Part shown: positions 50,800 to 60,848 of the stretch, one piece after another
Position numbering within the stretch: the stretch's first letter is position 1
How the letters are laid out: each line of letters opens with the position of its first letter
Assembly (NCBI GenBank): GCA_963722965.1
Contig: CAVROX010000006.1
Span: 1 to 64,000, forward strand
Length of the DNA: 64,000 bases
DNA from: DATLSM01 sp963722965
GTDB taxonomy: Bacteria; Actinomycetota; Thermoleophilia; Solirubrobacterales; 70-9
Direction: 5' to 3'
Program-made: the position numbers and the translations under genes
Notes under the pieces: model-generated
Database searches by the model: none
The model's input: only the letters and a program-made list of their open reading frames with translations
Told to the model about the DNA's origin: nothing

Positions 50800-51306
50800 G
50801 TGGCCGGTCTCCGACTCAGCCCCGACGAGCAGGTGATCTTCCAAGGCCACCCCTCCTGGCGGGCGCTGCTCGGCTTCTACTTGAAGGGGATCCTGGTCGC
50901 GGCGATCGTCGGTGTCTTGGTCAAGCTCTTCGGCGCTGGCAGGGCCGACGTCTTCCTTGTCGTCTTGGTGCTGATCGCCGCCACCGTGGCGATCGGTTTT
51001 GTCCGGCTGATCTCGACGACCTACACGATCACCAGCCGCCGCCTCAACATCAGGCGGGGGGTCTTCTCGCGGGAGATCCAGGAGACCCGGCTGGAGCGGG
51101 TCCAAAACGTCAACTACAGCCAGACCGTCTTCCAACGGGTGATGCAGATCGGCGATGTCGATTTCGATACCGCGGCAAGCGATGACTATGACTTCGTCTT
51201 CGTCGGCGTAGCCGACCCCGACCTGGTCGTCCACCGGGTCGATCAGGCGACCGGAGCCCAGGCCGCCGGATCACACGGTTTGGGCGAGGCGCAACCCCCG
51301 AGCTAA
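50800..51306 (+). CDS. PH domain-containing membrane protein (bPH2/DUF304 type)
   Basis: A 168-residue protein starting VAGLRLSPDEQVIFQGHPSW. Two hydrophobic segments follow (about residues 23-42 and 49-70), then the bacterial PH-like domain: TYTITSRRLNIRRGVFSREI, QETRLERVQNVNYSQTVFQR and GDVDFDTAAS, the family signature. It likely sits in the membrane with the PH domain in the cytoplasm; ligands are unknown. GTG 50800 lies 49 nt from the divergent priA start. The last 4 nt overlap the convergent metK stop. Confidence 0.82.
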   Translation: MAGLRLSPDEQVIFQGHPSWRALLGFYLKGILVAAIVGVLVKLFGAGRADVFLVVLVLIAATVAIGFVRLISTTYTITSRRLNIRRGVFSREIQETRLERVQNVNYSQTVFQRVMQIGDVDFDTAASDDYDFVFVGVADPDLVVHRVDQATGAQAAGSHGLGEAQPPS

Positions 51307-52553
51307 GCGGGCGCCGCCGCCAGGCCGGCGGCCTCGCGCAGCGAGTCAGCCCGGTCGGTCAGCTCCCAGGTGAAATCGGCGTCCTCCCTGCCGAAATGAC
51401 CATAGGCGGCGGTCTTTTGGAAGATCGGGCGGTGTAGGTCCAAGTAGCGGCGGAAGGCGCCCGGTCGCAGATCGAACTCCGCCTCGACCAGGCGGGAGAT
51501 CTCGGTGTCAGGGAGCTTGCCGGTGCCGAAGGTCTCGACCATCAAAGAGATCGGGTGGGCGACGCCGATCGCGTAGGCAACCTGTACCTCACAGCGCCCC
51601 GCCAGGCCGGCGGCGACCACGTTCTTAGCGACGTAACGCGCCGCGTAGGCGGCGGAGCGGTCGACCTTGGAGGGGTCCTTGCCGGAAAAGGCGCCGCCGC
51701 CGTGGCGCGCCATGCCGCCGTAGGTATCGACGATGATCTTGCGACCGGTGAGGCCGGCGTCGCCCACCGGCCCCCCGATCACGAACTTGCCAGTCGGGTT
51801 GACGAGGAAGCCGGCGCGCAGCTCGGCCTCCTCGAAGAGCCCCGGGACCTCTGCCTCAAGCACGGGCAGCACCACGTGCTCCCAAAGGTCAGGCTTGATC
51901 GTCGACTCGGAGTCGACCTCCTCGGCGTGCTGGGTGGAGATCAAAAGCTTCTCGATCTGAACCGGGCGACCGTCGGCGTAGCGCACGGTCACCTGGGTCT
52001 TGCCGTCTGGGGCGAGGTAGGCAAGCGTCTTGTCCTTGCGCACGGCGGCAAGCCGCTCGGCCAGGCGGTGGGCGACCTGGATCGGCATCGGCATCAGCGA
52101 CTCGGTCTCCTCGGTCGCGTAGCCGAACATCATCCCCTGGTCACCGGCCCCCGCGATCAGCAGTTCGTCGTCGACGCCGTCACCAAGGCGCGTCTCATAG
52201 GCGGCGTTGACACCCTGGGCGATGTCGGGCGACTGCTTATCGAGCGAGACGAGGACCGAGATGTGGTCGCAGTTGTAACCGTAATCGCCGTGGTCATAGC
52301 CGATCTCGCGGATCGTCTCGCGGACGATCTCCGGCACGTCGAGGTGCACCTCGGTCGAGATCTCTCCCGAGACCACCGCCATCCCGGTATTGACCAGGGT
52401 CTCGCAGGCGACCCGGCCCTCGGGGTCCTCGGCCATCACCGCATCGAGGACGGCGTCGGAAATCTGGTCACAGACCTTGTCCGGGTGGCCCTCGGTGACG
52501 GACTCAGACGTGAACAGGTACTCGCCTTCGGCGAGCGAGTCGATTTCGATCAT
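51303..52553 (-). CDS. metK: S-adenosylmethionine synthetase
   Basis: A 416-residue MetK, intact. YLFTSESVTEGHPDKVCDQI is the N-terminal ATP/metal motif; GAGDQGMMFGYATEETESLM is the catalytic GAGDQG hexapeptide; GGGAFSGKDPSKVDRSAAYA is the third signature (P-loop-like). It makes SAM from Met and ATP, serving the many methyltransferases here. It lies 9 nt downstream of der. I see no SAM riboswitch between them. Confidence 0.96.
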   Translation of the reverse strand: MIEIDSLAEGEYLFTSESVTEGHPDKVCDQISDAVLDAVMAEDPEGRVACETLVNTGMAVVSGEISTEVHLDVPEIVRETIREIGYDHGDYGYNCDHISVLVSLDKQSPDIAQGVNAAYETRLGDGVDDELLIAGAGDQGMMFGYATEETESLMPMPIQVAHRLAERLAAVRKDKTLAYLAPDGKTQVTVRYADGRPVQIEKLLISTQHAEEVDSESTIKPDLWEHVVLPVLEAEVPGLFEEAELRAGFLVNPTGKFVIGGPVGDAGLTGRKIIVDTYGGMARHGGGAFSGKDPSKVDRSAAYAARYVAKNVVAAGLAGRCEVQVAYAIGVAHPISLMVETFGTGKLPDTEISRLVEAEFDLRPGAFRRYLDLHRPIFQKTAAYGHFGREDADFTWELTDRADSLREAAGLAAAPA

Positions 52554-52562
52554 CCGCGAAGC

Positions 52563-53882
52563 CTAGCGACGGCGGCCGCTGTGGGGGACGAACTCGATCA
52601 CGAGGGGGACGCCCTGCAACCCATACGCCTCGCGGATCCGGTTCTCGAGGTGGTAGGCCCACTCGCGGGTGATCAGCTTGCGGTCGTTGACCTGGATCGC
52701 GATCCGCGGTGGTCGCACACCAACCTGTGCCGCGTAGTAGAGGCGCAGCCGGCGCCCACGCCGCGATGGTGGGGGAGTCTTGCTGAGCAACTCGGCGAGC
52801 AGGCGGTTGAGCTCGGGTGTCGGGATTCGCTCGCCGGCGCGGTCTGCCAGCGCCAGCGCCCGCGGCAGCAGGCGGGAGACGTTTCGCCCGCCCAGTGCCG
52901 AGCAGGTGATGACCGCCGGGCGCAGCCGCAGCTTGCGCTCGGCGCGGGCGCGGGCGTCGTCGATCTCGGTGCGGGTCTCGTCCCACTTGTTCATCGCCAG
53001 CAGGGTGGCGCAGCCGGCGCGCATCGCCAGCTCTGCGATCCGCAGGTCCTCGGCGGTGAGGCCCTCGGAGGCGTCGCAGACGACGAGGGCGACCTCGGCG
53101 CGCTCGACCGCGCGCTCTGAGCGCAGCTGCGCGTAGTACTCGACGCTCGCGGCGAGCTTCGAGCGCCGCCGCAACCCGGCCGTGTCGATCAGGATGACGC
53201 GGCGGCCGTCCACCTCCAGCTCGGTGTCGATCGCATCGCGGGTCGTCCCCGCCGCGGCGGAGACGATCACCCGCTCAGAGCTGAGGAAGGCGTTGACCAG
53301 CGAGGACTTGCCGACGTTAGGGCGGCCGATGACGGCGACCGCAGTCCCCTCCTCCTCCTCGGCGAGACGCTCGGGGCCCTCGCCCAGCAACCCGACTACC
53401 CGGTCGAGCAGATCGCCGGTTCCGAGGCCGTGGGTGGCCGAGACAGCGAGCGGTTCGCCGAGGCCGAGGCCGTAGAACTCGGCGGCCAGGTGCTGATCGC
53501 CGACCCGATCTGCCTTGTTGGCGACAACCACGACCGGCCTAGCGGAGCCGCGCAGGGTCCCAGCCAACTCGGCGTCGCCGGCCCGCAGCCCGGCGCGGGC
53601 ATCGACAACCAAGATCACAGCATCTGCCTCGGCGATCGCCAATCGCGCCTGGCGCTGGACGTCGCGGGCCAACTCGGCCTCATCGCGAAGGTCAATCCCG
53701 CCGGTGTCCACCAACTCGAAGCGGACTCCGTTCCACTCGCAGGCCAGGCGCTTGCGGTCGCGGGTGATACCCGGCTCGGCTGCGGTGAGCGCCTCACGGC
53801 CGCCGGCGAGGCGGTTGACCAGCGAGCTCTTGCCGACGTTGGGAAAGCCGACGACGGCGACCGTCAGCGCCCGCCGGCTCAC
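52563..53882 (-). CDS. der: GTPase Der (EngA)
   Basis: A 439-residue protein with two tandem GTPase domains. Domain 1 has VVGFPNVGKSSLVNRLAGG, DTGGIDLRD and NKADR; domain 2 has VIGRPNVGKSSLVNAFLSSE, DTAGLRRRSK and MNKWDE. A KH-like C-terminal domain ends HLENRIREAYGLQGVPLVIE. It is needed for 50S subunit assembly. The ATG-side overlaps cmk by 4 nt, the common cmk-der order. Intact. Confidence 0.96.
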   Translation of the reverse strand: MSRRALTVAVVGFPNVGKSSLVNRLAGGREALTAAEPGITRDRKRLACEWNGVRFELVDTGGIDLRDEAELARDVQRQARLAIAEADAVILVVDARAGLRAGDAELAGTLRGSARPVVVVANKADRVGDQHLAAEFYGLGLGEPLAVSATHGLGTGDLLDRVVGLLGEGPERLAEEEEGTAVAVIGRPNVGKSSLVNAFLSSERVIVSAAAGTTRDAIDTELEVDGRRVILIDTAGLRRRSKLAASVEYYAQLRSERAVERAEVALVVCDASEGLTAEDLRIAELAMRAGCATLLAMNKWDETRTEIDDARARAERKLRLRPAVITCSALGGRNVSRLLPRALALADRAGERIPTPELNRLLAELLSKTPPPSRRGRRLRLYYAAQVGVRPPRIAIQVNDRKLITREWAYHLENRIREAYGLQGVPLVIEFVPHSGRRR

Positions 53883-54517
53883 GCCAACCCCCGCTCTCGG
53901 GCTAGCTCGACGACGCGCGCGATCACCTCGGCCAGGTCCAGGCCCGTGGTGTCGAGCTTGACCGCGTCGGGCGCTGCGCGCAGGGCGCCGTGCTCGCGCT
54001 CGATGTCGCGGCGATCGCGCTCGCGCTGGGCGGCAAGAACCGCCGCCGGGTCCTCGCCGACCTGCGCCGCGCGGCGCCGGGCCCGCTCGCGCTCGGAGGC
54101 GGTCAGGAAGATCTTAAGCGGCGCGTCGGGGCTGACCACGGTGCCGATGTCGCGGCCCTCTGCGACGAAGCGGCCGGCGGCGATCAGGGAGCGCTGGCGC
54201 TCCACCATCGCCGCCCTCACCGCGGGGTGGGCCGAGACCAGCGAAGCGGCGGCGCTGACGCGGGGCTCGCGAATCGCCGCGGTGACCTCGCGCCCGGCGA
54301 GGCGCACCCGCTCACCCTCGAACTCGATCTGCGCCTCCCGGGCGACGGCGGCCATCGCCTCGGGGTCAGCGGGGTCGGCACCGCGCTCCCCGCCGGCCAG
54401 CGCCACGCAGCGGTACATCGCTCCCGAGTCCAGGTAGGCGAGGCCCAGCGCCGCGGCAACGCCGCGGGCGACGGAGGACTTGCCGGCCCCGGCGGGCCCG
54501 TCGATCGCGATCACCAT
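53879..54517 (-). CDS. cmk: Cytidylate kinase
   Basis: A 212-residue kinase. VIAIDGPAGAGKSSVARGVA is the P-loop; YLDSGAMYRCVALA binds the nucleotide; VAEGRDIGTVVSPDAPLKIF and RDRRDIEREHGALRAAPDAV complete the CMP-binding region. It phosphorylates CMP and dCMP. It lies 18 nt downstream of aroA and overlaps der. Intact. Confidence 0.95.
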   Translation of the reverse strand: MVIAIDGPAGAGKSSVARGVAAALGLAYLDSGAMYRCVALAGGERGADPADPEAMAAVAREAQIEFEGERVRLAGREVTAAIREPRVSAAASLVSAHPAVRAAMVERQRSLIAAGRFVAEGRDIGTVVSPDAPLKIFLTASERERARRRAAQVGEDPAAVLAAQRERDRRDIEREHGALRAAPDAVKLDTTGLDLAEVIARVVELARERGLA

Positions 54518-54535
54518 TGCCTGAGCGTATGCCGC

Positions 54536-55837
54536 TCAGCGGCCCGACAGCGAGGCGAGGTCGGCCTCAAACCTCGGGTAGCTGACCGCGGCGGCCTCGA
54601 TCCCGTCAACCTCGACCCCCTCGCGCGAGCAGACCCCAGCGATCGCCCCCAACATCGCGATCCGGTGGTCGCCGTGGGAGCAGATCGCACCGCCGCGCAA
54701 GCCGCCGACCCCCTCGATCACCATCCCGTCCTGACTGGCTTTGACCTTTCCCCCGAGCGCGTTCAGCGCCTCGGTCACGGTGGCGATCCGGTCAGACTCC
54801 TTGCGCCGCAGCTCGCCGGCCCCTCCGATCCTCGTCGTTCCCTCCGCAAAACATGCGGCGAGGGCGACCAAAGGCAGCTCATCGATCGCCAGCGGCACCT
54901 CGGCGCCGCTGATCTCGGTCGCGCGAAGCGGCGCCGATCGCACCCGGATTTCGCCGATCGGCTCACCACCGCGCTCGCCCTCCTGCTCTGTTTCAAACCT
55001 CGCTCCCATCCGCTCGAGTATCGCGAGCAACCCGGTTCGGGTCGGGTTGAGGCCGACGCCCTGCAGGCTCAACTCGCTGCCACCGACGAGCAGGGCGGCG
55101 ACGAGAAAAAAGGCAGCCGAGGAGAAATCGGCGGGAACGATGATCTCACCAGGCTCAAGCGAACTCGCGCGCGCCACGCTGATCAGCCCGGCACCGCGCT
55201 GGATCTCAGCACCCGCCGCGGCGAGCATCCGCTCGGTGTGATCGCGGGTCGGCGGCGGCTCTTTGACCTGGGTATCGCCCTCGGCGAGGAGCCCGGCGAA
55301 GAGCAGGCAGGACTTGACCTGAGCACTGGCGATCGGCAGCTCGTAGGCGACCCCGTGCAGCTGGGTGCCCTCGATCTCCAGCGGCGGCAGCCGGTCTTCG
55401 CGACAGCGCAACCGGGCGCCCATTTCCCGCAGCGGCTCGACGATCCGGTCAACCGGGCGGCGGCGGATCGAGTCATCACCGTCGAGCCGACCAGCGCCCC
55501 GCGCGGCTGACCGCTGAGCCATCCGGGCAGAGATCGTCAGCAGGGTGCCGGCGTTGCCGACGTCGACGCTCGCCGCGGCGGCGCCGCGCAGGCCGACGCC
55601 GCGGATTCGAATCCTCGGCTCGACCGCCGCCGGGGAGGCGCCCTCGACCTCGGCCCCAAGCGCCGTGATCGCCGCCAGGCTCGAGCGGGTGTCGGCCGCG
55701 TCGAGGTAGCCCGCGATCGCCGTCTCCCCCTCCCCCATCGCCGCGATCAGCGCCGCTCGATGGGAGATCGACTTGTCGCCTGGTGCTCGCAGGGCGCCCC
55801 GCAGCGGGCCCCAGGGGTCAAAGCGGCGCCTGCTCAC
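54536..55837 (-). CDS. aroA: 3-phosphoshikimate 1-carboxyvinyltransferase (EPSP synthase)
   Basis: A 433-residue EPSP synthase, intact. It has LRGALRAPGDKSISHRAALI (PEP/S3P-binding Lys), DVGNAGTLLTISARMAQRSA (the NAGT motif), RRRPVDRIVEPLREMGARLR, and the C-terminal LRRKESDRIATVTEALNALG with SHGDHRIAML. GTG 55837 is chosen since it starts 2 nt after the tyrA stop. It catalyses the sixth shikimate step. It sits between tyrA and cmk in the aromatic cluster. Confidence 0.94.
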   Translation of the reverse strand: MSRRRFDPWGPLRGALRAPGDKSISHRAALIAAMGEGETAIAGYLDAADTRSSLAAITALGAEVEGASPAAVEPRIRIRGVGLRGAAAASVDVGNAGTLLTISARMAQRSAARGAGRLDGDDSIRRRPVDRIVEPLREMGARLRCREDRLPPLEIEGTQLHGVAYELPIASAQVKSCLLFAGLLAEGDTQVKEPPPTRDHTERMLAAAGAEIQRGAGLISVARASSLEPGEIIVPADFSSAAFFLVAALLVGGSELSLQGVGLNPTRTGLLAILERMGARFETEQEGERGGEPIGEIRVRSAPLRATEISGAEVPLAIDELPLVALAACFAEGTTRIGGAGELRRKESDRIATVTEALNALGGKVKASQDGMVIEGVGGLRGGAICSHGDHRIAMLGAIAGVCSREGVEVDGIEAAAVSYPRFEADLASLSGR

Positions 55838-55839
55838 CG

Positions 55840-56928
55840 CTACTCCCCGGCGCCAAGCGCGCTGACCGCGTGACCGAGCTCGCGGACCGCCGCCAACGCG
55901 CGCTGGGTCTGCTCCTCTCCCGCCACCCACAGCGAGACCGCCCCCGAGGTCATCTCGGGGGCCGGGTGAAGCGCCATGTCCTCGATGTTGACCCCCGCCG
56001 CGCCCAGCGCGAGCGCCAGCTCGGCGATCGTCCCCGGCCGGTTGGCGAGGAGGACGCGCAGCTCGCGCAGCGGACCGGCCGCGATGCCCGGCCTCGAGCA
56101 GCCGGCGGCGATCCTCGCCGGCGGCGGCGTGCCAGGAAGCGATGGCCTCCCGGTCACCGGCGCCGATCAACTCGGCCGCCTCTTGCAACCGCTTTGCGGC
56201 GGATTGGATCGCCGCGGCTACCGCCTCGCGGTTGCTGGTGAAGATGCCGGCCCAAAGCTCCGGGTTGGAGCCTGCGACGCGGGTCGTGTCGCGGAAGCTC
56301 GGTCCGAGCTCGGCATCCGCTCGGAGTCGCGCCTCAGCTCCGCCGCGGCCTCCGCCACCAGCACGTCGGCGACCACGTGCGGCAGGTGGCTGACCGTCGC
56401 CATCAGGCGGTCGTGGGTCTCGGCGTCGATCGCCTCCGGACGGGCGCCGAGAGCGGCGATCGCCCGCTGCAGGCGGTCATAGAGCAGGCCAGCGGAGCGC
56501 TCGGTCGGGGTCAGGTACCAGCGCGCACCCTCAAAGAGGTCGGCGCGAGCGTTCCCCACCCCGGCCGTCTCCGCGCCCGCCAGCGGATGACCGCCGACGA
56601 AGCGCTGATCAGCGGCCATCGCGGCGACGATCGCGCGCTTGGTCGAGCCGACGTCGGTGATCACCGTCTCAGCTCCCGAGCACTCCAGGGCTTCGCTGAT
56701 CAGACCCGGCAGCTCGCTCACCGGCGCGGCGCAGAAGACCAGCTCCGCGCCCTCGCAGGCCTCCGCCACCGAGTCAGCAGAGCGATCAAGTGCCCCGACA
56801 GACTCGACCGCGAGGTCCTGGGAGCTGCGGTTTGGGTCATAGCCCGTCACCTCAGCACCGAGTCGCTGCCGCGCGGCGAGCCCGATCGAGCCGCCGATCA
56901 GGCCGACCCCGAGGACGGCGATCCTCAT
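55840..56928 (-). CDS. tyrA: Prephenate dehydrogenase with C-terminal ACT domain, frameshifted
   Basis: MRIAVLGVGLIGGSIGLAAR is the NAD-binding Rossmann start; VITDVGSTKRAIVAAMAADQ and FVGGHPLAGAETAGVGNARA carry the catalytic His region, and HDRLMATVSHLPHVVADVLV the helical domain. After indels near 56315 and 56100 the protein ends in an ACT domain: LRVLLANRPGTIAELALALG and GVNIEDMALHPAPEM, a likely tyrosine sensor. The ATG overlaps the aroF stop (ATGA). Confidence 0.88.
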
Positions 56929-58011
56929 CCCTCGCGCCGCGCCCGCACAGCAGCCGCCAACCGCTCCAGCACGGAGACCGTCTGCTCCCAGTCCATGCAG
57001 GCGTCGGTGATCGACTGGCCGTAGGTGAGCGGCTGGCCGCCCGTCAGGTCCTGCCGGCCCGGCGACCAAGAAGGACTCCAGCATCACCCCGACGATCGCC
57101 GCAGCGCCGTCGGCGATCTGATCAGCGATCTCGCCGGCGACCTCCGCCTGGCGCTCGGGGTCCTTGCCGCTGTTGTCATGGGAGGCGTCGATCACCAGCC
57201 GCTCGGGCAGCCCGGCGCCGTGCAGCATCGCCAGCGCGTCTTCGACCCCCCGAGCCCCGTAGTTGGGGGCGCCGCGGCCGCCGCGCAGGATCACGTGGCC
57301 GTCGGGGTTGCCGGTCGTGTGCAGGATCGCCGGAGCGCCGCGGTCATCGATGCCGGCGAAGGCGTGGGGTGCTGCCGCAGCGCGCACCGCGTCGACCGCG
57401 ACCCCGACGTTGCCGTCGGTTCGGTTCTTGAATCCGATCGGCATCGAGAGGCCCGAGCCGAGCTGGCGGTGGACCTGGCTCTCGGTGGTGCGGGCGCCGA
57501 TCGCCCCCCAGGCGACCGCATCGGAGATGTACTGCGGGGTGATCGGGTCGAGGAACTCGCAACCGACCGGCAGGCCGAGGTCGAGCACCTCGAGCAGGAG
57601 CTTGCGCGCCATCCGCAGCCCGGCGTTGACGTCGGCTGATCCGTCAAGGTGGGGGTCGTTGATCAGCCCCTTCCAGCCGGTCGTCGTGCGCGGCTTCTCG
57701 AAGTAAACGCGCATCGCGATCAGCAGGTCCTCGTGCAGCTCGCGCGAGGTCTGGGCGAGGCGACCGGCGTAATCAAGCGCCGCCTCGACGTCATGGACGC
57801 TGCAGGGGCCGACGACGACGAGCAGGCGGTCGTCGCTGCCGTCGAGGATGCAGACCACCGCTTCGCGCCCGGCCACCACCGCCCGCGCTCGCTCCTCGCC
57901 AAGGGGCAGCTCCGCCAAAAGCGTCGCCGGCGCAACCAGCTCGACGATCCGCTCGATCCGCAGGTCGCGGACGAGCTCGCCCAAGGCCCCTTTGTCGGTT
58001 CCGATCACCAT
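56925..58011 (-). CDS. aroF: DAHP synthase, type I (AroF/AroG-like), one frameshift
   Basis: About 361 residues. LLVVVGPCSVHDVEAALDYA, MRVYFEKPRTTTGWKGLIND, ISDAVAWGAIGARTTESQVH, MPIGFKNRTDGNVGVAVDAV and VIDASHDNSGKDPERQ are signature regions; the metal-binding Cys is in GPCS. Start MVIGTDKGALGELVRDL at 58011. One indel near 57060 splits ESFLVAG from GGQPLTYGQSITD-type sequence. It commits erythrose-4-P and PEP to aromatic synthesis. It lies 61 nt after hisC. Confidence 0.9.
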
Positions 58012-58072
58012 CTGCCCGCTACTGCCTTTCCTGAAAGCCGGAGGATCGCTTAACTTTAGGCACCGGGCCCGA

Positions 58073-59167
58073 TCAGCCGAGCAGCTCACCGATCGCAGCA
58101 AGGAAACGATCGTTCTCGGCGGCGGTGCCGTAGGTGACTCGGATGTGGCCGGGATCGCCCAATGGGGTGCCGGGGCGGACGGCGATGCGGCGCTCGGCGA
58201 GGGCGGCAATCAGCGCCGCCTCCTCGGCATCGCCGAGGTCGAGCCAGGAGAAATTGGCCTGGGTCTCGGCCGTCTTCAGGTCCATCGCGTGCAGCGCCCC
58301 CTCGACCCGGATCCGCTCGCCAACGGTGCCCTCGACCCTGCTCTCGACGTCGTCTTGGTGCAGGATCGCCTCAGCGGCGGCCGCCTGCGCCAGCGCATTG
58401 ACGCTGAACGGCTGGCGCACCGCGTCGACCGCGGCGCGAAACCTTGACGAGCCGATCGCGTAGCCGACCCGCAGCCCGGCCAGGCCGTAGCACTTGCTGA
58501 AGGTGCGAAGGACGATGAGGTTGGGAAACTCGGCGAGCAGGTCGACGGTTGCGTCGGGGTCATCGTCGGTCTGGAACTCGACGTATGCCTCATCGAGAGC
58601 GAGCGTGACGTGCGGGGGGATCCGCTCGCAGAAGGCGGCGACCTCGGCTGCCGGCAGGTGGGTGCCGGTCGGGTTGTTGGGGTTGCAGACCACCAGCAAT
58701 TGGGTCGCGGCGCTCACCTCGGCGGCCATCGCGTCGAGGTCGTGGACCTCGCCCGCGGCCAGCGGCACGCGGACCTCGCGCGCCCCGGTAAGCGCCGGCA
58801 GGTAGGGGTAGATCGAAAAGGACGGCCAGGCGTAGAGGATCTCGTCGCCCGGCTCGCAGAGCGCCTCGGCGGCGGCGAGCAGGATCTCACAGGAGCCGTT
58901 GCCGACGGCGATCCGGCCGGGCTCGGTCTCGTAGCGCTCGGCGATCCGCCGCCGCAGCAGCGTCGCCTCGGGATCGGGGTAGCGGTTCATCGCCCCGGCG
59001 GCGGCCTCGATCGCCTCGATCACCTTCGGGTGGGGCGGGAACGGCGACTCGTTGGAGGCCAGCTGGGCGATGTCGCTCGCCGCGATCGCCTCCGGCGCGC
59101 GCCCGCGGGGCACGCCGGCCTGGTAGCCAGGGATGCGGGCGAGCTTCTCGGCAAAGGTGACGGGCAT
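58073..59167 (-). CDS. hisC: Histidinol-phosphate aminotransferase
   Basis: A 364-residue class II PLP enzyme, intact. QLASNESPFPPHPKVIEAIE, VGNGSCEILLAAAEALCEPG, VCNPNNPTGTHLPAAEVAAF, LALDEAYVEF and the PLP lysine in LRTFSKCYGLAGLRVGYAIG. Actinobacterial HisC-type enzymes can also transaminate aromatic keto acids, and this gene leads the aroF-tyrA-aroA cluster. Its in vivo role here may therefore be histidine, tyrosine/phenylalanine or both. Confidence 0.9.
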   Translation of the reverse strand: MPVTFAEKLARIPGYQAGVPRGRAPEAIAASDIAQLASNESPFPPHPKVIEAIEAAAGAMNRYPDPEATLLRRRIAERYETEPGRIAVGNGSCEILLAAAEALCEPGDEILYAWPSFSIYPYLPALTGAREVRVPLAAGEVHDLDAMAAEVSAATQLLVVCNPNNPTGTHLPAAEVAAFCERIPPHVTLALDEAYVEFQTDDDPDATVDLLAEFPNLIVLRTFSKCYGLAGLRVGYAIGSSRFRAAVDAVRQPFSVNALAQAAAAEAILHQDDVESRVEGTVGERIRVEGALHAMDLKTAETQANFSWLDLGDAEEAALIAALAERRIAVRPGTPLGDPGHIRVTYGTAAENDRFLAAIGELLG

Positions 59168-59193
59168 GGCCTCAATTGTGACGGAGCGACCGC

Positions 59194-59544
59194 TTACTGG
59201 GCGGACTCGAGGTCGGCGCGGAGCTTCTTTGCCTCGCCCAGGTAGACGTGCGCCGGCTCATGCCCCGCCGGGGCGTAGAAGTGGACCATCACCCGGATCA
59301 CCCGCGGCATCGCGCCGGGCACGCCGATCTCCCGCGCGCAGAGCAACGGCACCGAGTCGAGACCGAGATTGCGCGCGGCGACGGCCGGGAACTCGGCGTC
59401 GAGGTCATCGGTCATCGTGAACAGGCAGCTCACCATCGCCGCCGCTGCAAGGGCGTTGCGGTCGATCAGCTCCCCGATCAGCTCTTCGGTCACCGAGAGG
59501 ATCGCGTCGGGCTCGTTGGCCCCAGCCTGCGCGGCACCGCGCAC
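59194..59544 (-). CDS. aroH: Chorismate mutase, AroH class
   Basis: About 116 residues from GTG 59544 (RGAAQAGANEPDAILSVTEE). It has the trimeric AroH-fold landmarks: VRGA near the start, CLFTMTDDLDAEFPAVAAR, VPLLCAREI, MPRVIRVMVHFYA (catalytic Arg) and HVYLGEAKKLRADL (Tyr). The sequence ERLFAV continues upstream in frame without a standard start, so about 15 N-terminal residues may be missing because of an indel near 59580. It converts chorismate to prephenate for tyrA and lies upstream of hisC. Confidence 0.82.
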   Translation of the reverse strand: MRGAAQAGANEPDAILSVTEELIGELIDRNALAAAAMVSCLFTMTDDLDAEFPAVAARNLGLDSVPLLCAREIGVPGAMPRVIRVMVHFYAPAGHEPAHVYLGEAKKLRADLESAQ

Positions 59545-59586
59545 GGCAAAGAGTCGCTCGCGCGGTCCTTCGTCGGCGCCGACCGT

Positions 59587-60281
59587 TCATCGCGCTACAT
59601 CCTGCCAAAGGCGGGCGACCTCCTCCTCGCTGAGGCGGCGGGCCTCCCCGGTCGGCAGCGATCCCAGCTCGATCGGGCCGAAGCGGACGCGGCGCAGGGC
59701 GATCACCGCGTTGCCGACCGCCTCCACCATCCGCCGCACCTGGCGGTTGCGCCCTCGCGCAGGACGATTTCGACCTCGCGCTCGCCGAGGCGGCGCACCC
59801 GCGCCGGCGCGGTCGGCCCGTCCTCCAGCTCCACCCCCCGCGCCAGCCGCCGCAGGTCCGCCTCGGAGGGGGCCGGCGCAGCCCGACCCGGTAGGCCTTC
59901 TCCACTTCATAGCGCGGGTGGGTGAGCCGATTCGCCAACTCCCCGTCGTTGGTGAGCAGCAGACAGCCCGGTCGAGTCGGCGTCGAGGCGGCCGACCGGG
60001 ATAGAGCCGGGCCTGCGATCGGACCAGCTCCACCACCGCCGGCCTCTCGCCCGGCTCCCTCGCGGTCGAGATCACGCCGGCCGGCTTGTTCACGATCCAG
60101 ACCTCCCGCGCCTCCGCCGCGACCGGGCTGCCATCGACGCGCACCTCATCCCCAGCTTCAACCTCTTGGCCGGGTCGGTGACAACCTCCCCACCAACGCT
60201 GACCCGCCCGGCGGCGATCAGCCGCTCGGCCTTCCGCCGCGAAGCAACGCCCCCATGGGCAAGGAACTTCGCCAGCCTCAC
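59587..60281 (-). CDS. rluB: Pseudouridine synthase RluB/RsuA family, frameshifted
   Basis: GTG 60281 overlaps the scpB stop (GTGA). The S4 domain reads RLAKFLAHGGVASRRKAERL, IAAGRVSVGGEVVTDPAKRL, then EVWIVNKPAGVISTAREPGE. Later pieces are RLDADSTGLLLLTNDGE-type sequence near 59960, RNRQVRRMVEAVGNAVIALR and VRFGPIELGSLPTGEARRLS. At least four indels split it. It modifies U to pseudouridine in rRNA. The scpA-scpB-rluB order is common. Confidence 0.85.
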
Positions 60282-60848
60282 TCGGCCCGCTGCTCGCCTG
60301 CCTTGAGCAACCGCTCGCGCAGCTCCCGCTCATCCTCGGGGGTCGGATCAAACCGCGAGGGGTCGGGCAGCTGATCGAGCCCGGCCAGCCCGAAGAGCCG
60401 CTCAAACAGCTCGGTCGTCTTGAAAGATTGCGGCGCCGAACCGCGAGCGTCCCGACTCCTCGATCAGACCCCGCTCGGCCAGCGTCTGCACCGCAGACTC
60501 CGAGGAGACGCCGCGGATCCGGGCCACCTCCGGGCGGGAGACCGGCTGAAGGTAGGCGACGATCGCCAGCGTCTCAGCCTGCGCCTGGGTAAGCGGCGGC
60601 GTGCGCGGGTTGGCGAGCAGCCGCCGCGCCGCCGCCTCGCTCGTCGGGTCACTGGCCAGGGCGAAGCCGCCGGCGACCTCGCGCAGCACGACGCCGCGCC
60701 TGCCCGGCGCGAGATCCTCCCCCAGCAGGCCCAGCGCCTCGGCGACCTGGCCCTCGGTCGCCTCGGTCGCCTGCGAGAGCTCGCGCGTGCTGAGCGGCTG
60801 GGAGGAGAGGAAGAGCAGCGCCTCGATCGTCCGCGCCAGGTCACCCAC
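60278..60848 (-). CDS. scpB: Segregation and condensation protein B, one frameshift
   Basis: About 189 residues with two winged helices. DLARTIEALLFLSSQPLSTR, LTQAQAETLAIVAYLQPVSR, PEVARIRGVSSESAVQTLAE and RGLIEESGRSRFGAAIF, then after an indel near 60420 TTELFERLFGLAGLDQLP. It binds ScpA and with SMC forms condensin. The start overlaps scpA by 8 nt. Confidence 0.9.

Noticed and set aside
51555..53120. Plus-strand frame of 521 codons over metK and der
   Set aside because: It spans two intact conserved genes on the other strand and shows no motif of its own.
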